The translations under genes were made by a program, and so were the position numbers. Positions 61,101 through 64,000 of a stretch of 64,000 nt of DNA are shown piece by piece; position 1 is the first letter of the stretch; each line of letters opens with the position of its first letter. The DNA comes from Aurelia coerulea (Eukaryota; Cnidaria; Scyphozoa; Semaeostomeae; Ulmaridae): the NCBI GenBank assembly GCA_039566865.1, contig CM076960.1, forward strand, positions 1,178,001-1,242,000, given 5' to 3'. Below the pieces are notes generated by a model, which was not told where the DNA came from, searched no databases, and saw only the letters and a program-made list of their open reading frames with translations.

Positions 61101-62017
61101 CTGCTAAAAAATGGCTGGAGTTTAATTCAAATTGGTTCATAACTTAAGACAGCATGTTTGGTTAACGCTGATATATCACATTGGGACACACGGGATACTA
61201 GTAAATTTGTAGGCAGAAACACTTCAACACGATGAAAAAACAACAGCAAATGTGTGCAGGCAGAAACACCGCAACACGACGAAAAAACTCGAAATCTTTG
61301 ATCTAAAAATTTCACAAAACTGATTCATCAAATTCCCAGAGAAAAGAAACACAAAACTATACAGCCAAAGAATCAAATATTCATAACAACTGCAATTTTC
61401 TTAATTTAAAACTGATCAGTTAAATGCCTTGTTAAAGAAGTCACATGAATAATACCAGAGTAATAGATCATGGCTTGATGAGGCAAAAAGATTATAAAAA
61501 GTATGAAGAGTAGATACTTACCAATATTTCCAAATATGATCCCATTTTCAGTTGATGCTACTTTCACACTCGCCTAAGGTTAAGAAAAAAAGTTTGAAGT
61601 CAAGATTCAACATGAATGGACAAAGAGAAAATGTTTTCAGGGTAATTTGAAGATTTAGTAATTGCGATTAGTGTAAATTTCTGCACGAGCGTTATTTCAA
61701 CGATTGGCTCGTTGCGAAATTCTGTAGTAGTTACAAAAAAATGCCACCCCAACCCGTCACAAAATCATAAATTCAACATGCTTGCAGGCCTCGTGGCGCT
61801 TCCCTGTTTGTCTTTTCAACCCCCTTGACACAGGAATGCAACCTGCACCAAAGCATAAATTCAATGAAATTACGAAAGCAAGTACTCTCGTACAGCATAA
61901 TCACTGACATATGAAAATATGAATAGCACCACGGAGCACGTGAATTTACCTTAATATTTGAGAAGTCATGTGGAGCTAACATAATCGGTGATGGTTTTTC
62001 AACTAGCTTCAGATCCC
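58107..62017 (-). CDS. COPB1: Coatomer subunit beta (beta-COP), C-terminal exons
   Basis: Beta-COP is a core subunit of the COPI vesicle coat acting in Golgi-to-ER and intra-Golgi transport. Six exons are present: 62017-61950, 61573-61522, 60195-60050, 59573-59484, 58655-58500 and 58163-58107 (TAA). They encode [10 protein letters not shown], then [67 protein letters not shown] and [16 protein letters not shown]. This is the C-terminal appendage region and extreme C terminus of beta-COP, matching vertebrate COPB1 almost throughout. All splice phases agree. The exon before 62017 is not in the window; 62018-64000 holds only MITEs, so most of the gene lies beyond the right edge. A SINE sits in the intron 60196-61521. 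Near certain. Confidence 0.96.
60311..60500 (-). mobile_element. tRNA-derived SINE, type 2
   Basis: The reverse complement matches the 16278-16464 copy over its whole length, with the B box changed to GGGCTCGATACTC and the simple tail GTGACGGTGAAGGTGAAG on the plus strand. It lies within a COPB1 intron. Confidence 0.85.
60780..60896. repeat. 117-bp hairpin in a COPB1 intron
   Basis: GTTATCTCATTCAGGCCTAC mirrors GTAGGCCCGAAAAAGATAAC, and inside it CGAAAGTGGA mirrors TCCACTTTCG. Few mismatches. Confidence 0.8.
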
Positions 62018-62823
62018 CTATGAAAAATAAGATGAGTTGTTTTGTTAGAAAAACGATAATCAGACTCCTTCAAAAATCGAGAAAATATAGCATCAAACGT
62101 TGCACTGAGACTTAATATGGCTAAAAAAGATCAAAAGACAAAATATTTCCTTCAGTCTCCCACAAAGGTACCACCGTCTAAAAAATCACTAAACTCGATT
62201 ATCGCATGTATCATACAATTTTCTTTTCTGATCTCTTTTGTCAATGATTCAAATATATTTAACAATAATAAGATCTTTGTTTTCATTATTCAAAGGGTGT
62301 CAAATGACTGGTTGAAACCTTGTACTAAGCTTTACTCTTTAAGTAACATCGTAAATCTTGCCTAAGAGCCAAAAGTTTCAAATCTTTAAGTCTCCAAAGA
62401 CAGTGCGAGTTTCTTTCTGTCAGTCATGACCAAATCAAAAGCTTGGCTTGCACCTATAATTGATCTTGCAATAAATATCAGTGCTTTTTGTAGCATGATT
62501 CAAAATCAGGTAGCCCTAAGAAGAGCTAAATTTGCTAATTTTAAAACCAATGACAAGATCACCTATCCTATACACGAGAAAGTAATTTGGTCTTTGATCT
62601 ACGTACCACAAATAAGAAATTAAAGATGAAGGCCATGTAATCGAATTTTGGTGATTTTTCACAAACAGGAGTACTTTTTTGGGACAGCTGGCATTTTTAT
62701 GTGACAGTTTAAAACTTGCATCATTACTATTCCAACACCCTAGTTTTCCTGGCCATTCTCAAGCGCAATAAATAAATGCCTCCTCTATTTGTATATTCAC
62801 TGCTGAAACTTAATTTCATTAGA

Positions 62824-63446
62824 ACCGGGTGAGTCAAAAAAAGTTTACACGTTTGGCGGGCTGTGGAATAAAACGTACGTGGCCGATATTCAAAAATAAG
62901 ATGTTTATCTATCAGACAATGGTTAACTTAGATAAGAAAATTGTGCGTGGTAAAATAACTCATCTTTAAGACCCAAAAGTCAGAAAAACGCCTGTAAAGG
63001 GTTTGTATCGGAATCGAGGATTCCACATTCCATTCTGGCCCATGGTTTATTTTGCATTGAAATTTTAAATTCAATTCAACAGTCAGTTTCAGAAATAGAA
63101 TTTTGATTTCAATAGCAAGTAAATCGCGGACCAGAATGGAAGGTGGAATTCTCGATTCCCATACAAACCCCTTACAGGCATTCTTCTAATTCTTGGGCCT
63201 TAAATATGAATGATTTTACCGAACAAAATTTTCTCATCTAAGGTAACCTTTGACTGATAGATTAAAATTTTAGTTTTGAATATCAGCCACATACTTTTTA
63301 TTCCACAGCCCACCAAACGTGTAAACTTTTTTCAGATCTAAGTTAACCTTTGACTGATAGATTAAAATTTTAGTTTTGAATATCAGCCACATACTTTTTA
63401 TTCCACAGCCCACCAAACGTGTAAACTTTTTTTTGACTCACCCGGT
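62824..63446. mobile_element. CCGGGTGAGTC MITE with internal 104-bp tandem duplication
   Basis: The ends are CCGGGTGAGTCAAAAAAAGT and its reverse complement. The right part is present twice in tandem (63233-63336 and 63337-63440, nearly identical). Confidence 0.8.
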
Positions 63447-63454
63447 AGTTGGTA

Positions 63455-64000
63455 CCGGGTGTTCTAAAAAATGTTCACGGGTTTGGTTGACTCCACCGCC
63501 ATGAATTTAGCTTCAATCAATGTCTAATCGCTCTAAAAATGTTCCTCGATAGTTAACTTGAACATAGGTACCTCATTTGTTAATACTGGTACTTTGAGTG
63601 CAAACATGTTAGTTTTGAAAGCTCAAATTTGCATCTTCCTTCAAACCAGAGCTTTAGCATTTTGGCCTAAGCAACTTATTAAGGCACAGCGTATAAATCA
63701 ACGATAGCTTTGATAAAATTTGAACAATATTAGATCTTGTTATTCTGTTTTCCAGAACACACCCCCCAGTCACCCATTGAGAAGTTTCTTAATTTTTCAT
63801 TAATTTCAGTTCTTAATTTCCATGTGCTTCAGGAATTTGCTTAGGTCAAAAGGCCAAAGCTCTGGTTTGCAAGTGGACGCAAATTTGAGCTTTCAAGATT
63901 GATATTTTTGCTCTCAAAGCCCCAATACCAACAAACGAGGCATCTATGATCAAGTTAACTATCGAGGAACATGTTGAAAAACGCAATTTAGTATAAGTAA
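63455..64000. mobile_element. CCGGGTG MITE, runs to the window edge
   Basis: Starts CCGGGTGTTCTAAAAAATGT only 8 bp after the previous MITE. The interior matches 21499-22104, and the right end is not seen in the window. Confidence 0.75.

Overview
This is about 64 kb of AT-rich eukaryotic nuclear DNA. It has GT-AG introns, many short inverted-repeat transposons (MITEs), tRNA-derived SINEs and simple repeats, and no bacterial-style operons. The gene content (soluble guanylate cyclase, beta-COP, kish/TMEM167, a polyol-type zinc dehydrogenase) is animal. I infer an invertebrate metazoan, possibly a cnidarian, but the sequence does not fix the phylum.

Five gene loci could be assembled, all on the minus strand. 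From right to left: the 3' exons of COPB1 (62017-58107, 5' part outside the window); a complete six-exon zinc medium-chain dehydrogenase of 355 residues (56670-51736); the 3' exons of an unidentified protein (39245-28970); a complete nine-exon soluble guanylate cyclase of about 1320 residues (28875-14050); and the small Golgi protein kish (TMEM167A, 9928-8157, start codon uncertain). Most coding exons are short. They were found by joining splice sites whose reading phases agree with each other and with the known protein families. One further convincing exon lies on the plus strand at 50078-50190.

The most unusual gene is the guanylate cyclase. Its haem domain keeps the proximal His and the YxSxR motif, but has a Tyr where vertebrate beta1 has Ile145, which suggests oxygen sensing. 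Its HNOBA/PAS domain is split by about 680 low-complexity residues inside one exon, including a near-identical 48-residue tandem duplication. The catalytic domain lacks both metal-binding Asp positions but keeps the guanine-recognition and Asn/Arg residues, so it looks like an obligate beta-type partner. Its ATG lies only 94 nt after the stop codon of the upstream gene.

The rest is dominated by mobile DNA. There are hairpin micro-elements with 8-bp target duplications, about 600-bp foldback elements with 9-bp duplications, TTAA-flanked and TA-flanked MITEs, a 3.2-kb foldback carrying a LINE fragment, a 237-bp palindrome containing a tRNA 3' half with its CCA end, tRNA-derived SINEs, and tandem repeats with 69-bp, 160-bp and 216-bp units.
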